Shown piece after piece: positions 49,770 through 50,078 of a stretch of DNA of 50,078 bases. Each line of letters opens with the position of its first letter. The stretch's first letter is position 1. Under the pieces are notes generated by a model. The model searched no databases, was not told the origin of the DNA, and was given only the letters and a program-made list of their open reading frames with translations. Origin of the DNA: Acidimicrobiaceae bacterium. GTDB taxonomy: Bacteria; Actinomycetota; Acidimicrobiia; Acidimicrobiales; RAAP-2. The stretch lies in contig PKWY01000042.1 in assembly GCA_003132205.1 (NCBI GenBank), positions 25,231-75,308 on the forward strand. The letters run 5' to 3'. A program made the position numbers and the translations under genes.

Positions 49770-50078
49770 GAGCTAGCGAAACACGGGTATTCGAACTGTT
49801 GTGTATTCCTCACACTTGAAGGATATAGGGCATCCACGGTGCGGTCGTAATGGCGTGAGCCATCTGGTCCAAGATCCGACGCGGGATCGATCCAGACATC
49901 TCGGGGTCTCTCGACATCTCACTCGATCGGGCTGGTTCGACTGCATCCGAGACGCAGGTCGGTTCGGTTCGTCAAGCACCTCGGTGACCTCGAGGCGCCC
50001 GTCACAAGAATCGACTCCGCCGATACAAGACTGCGGGATTGTCCCTAACAGCGTGTGTCCTATTTGGACCCACCGGTT
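49770..50078. other. Right-edge stretch without a recognised gene
   Basis: These 309 bases hold the presumed promoter of the MmgE/PrpD gene. A 68-codon leftward reading exists but its composition (Arg, Cys, Pro-rich) and lack of a ribosome site argue against a real gene. The region has repeated GACATCTC words near 49900-49920, which look incidental. No RNA gene or repeat was recognised. Confidence 0.4.

Noticed and set aside
1..50078. CRISPR arrays, tRNA or rRNA genes, insertion sequences, phage or plasmid genes
   Set aside because: I looked for repeated spacers, cloverleaf signatures, transposase motifs and terminal repeats and saw none. A tRNA could be missed by eye.

Overview
The window is a high-GC chromosomal segment of an actinobacterium, most plausibly a member of the Acidimicrobiia or a near relative. 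This is inferred from several gene families: F420-type enzymes (an LLM-class oxidoreductase and a Ddn-like deazaflavin protein), a soluble acyl-ACP desaturase, a fused OleBC protein, a group 3b-type [NiFe] hydrogenase and many acyl-CoA enzymes. GTG starts and short ATGA/GTGA overlaps are common. I saw no rRNA, tRNA, CRISPR array, insertion sequence or phage gene.

Layout. Positions 1-15,900 are mostly housekeeping and lipid genes: an aldose 1-epimerase fragment, surE, arfB, a thioesterase, the wreck of a methylmalonate-semialdehyde dehydrogenase gene, a permease with two YHS domains, a Nudix hydrolase, an acyl-CoA ligase, an acyl-ACP desaturase, an MFS carrier, a fused carboxyltransferase, an erythromycin-esterase-like protein, and a sulfite reductase/siroheme operon. 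At 16,168-21,628 a tauD-like gene broken by an amber codon lies directly in front of oleA-oleBC-oleD, the head-to-head olefin pathway. At 21,682-24,958 there are small membrane and secreted proteins.

The most interesting region is 25,048-37,434, where two operons diverge from one intergenic region. Leftward run nine genes in which every junction overlaps: hydB, a cyclic-nucleotide-binding protein, hydG, hydD, hydA, a maturation protease, hypC, an EamA transporter and a DUF6390-like protein. Together they encode a cytosolic group 3b-type NAD(P)-linked hydrogenase. Rightward run cooF-cooS-cooC and a flavin NAD(P) oxidoreductase, a nickel carbon monoxide dehydrogenase with its electron-transfer partners. 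CooS keeps all C-cluster ligands. Its D-cluster motif is C-X2-C, not the C-X7-C of the best-known enzymes. My inference is that CO oxidation feeds electrons through CooF to the flavoprotein and NAD(P)H, which the hydrogenase can exchange with H2. That would be a soluble CO/H2/NAD(P)H module in a lineage usually thought of as aerobic. No acetyl-CoA synthase, energy-converting hydrogenase or CooA-like regulator is present here.

The right end (37,475-50,078) has an acyl-CoA dehydrogenase, a thioredoxin/DUF2892 locus around a perfect 36-bp palindrome that resembles a CsoR/CstR-family operator, a DsbA-like protein, an F420-type LLM enzyme, DUF2156 and DUF2157 proteins, a pdhABC operon without E3, a deazaflavin nitroreductase-family protein and an MmgE/PrpD protein.

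All calls come from reading the sequence and recalling families. No database search, structure prediction or RNA folding was run.
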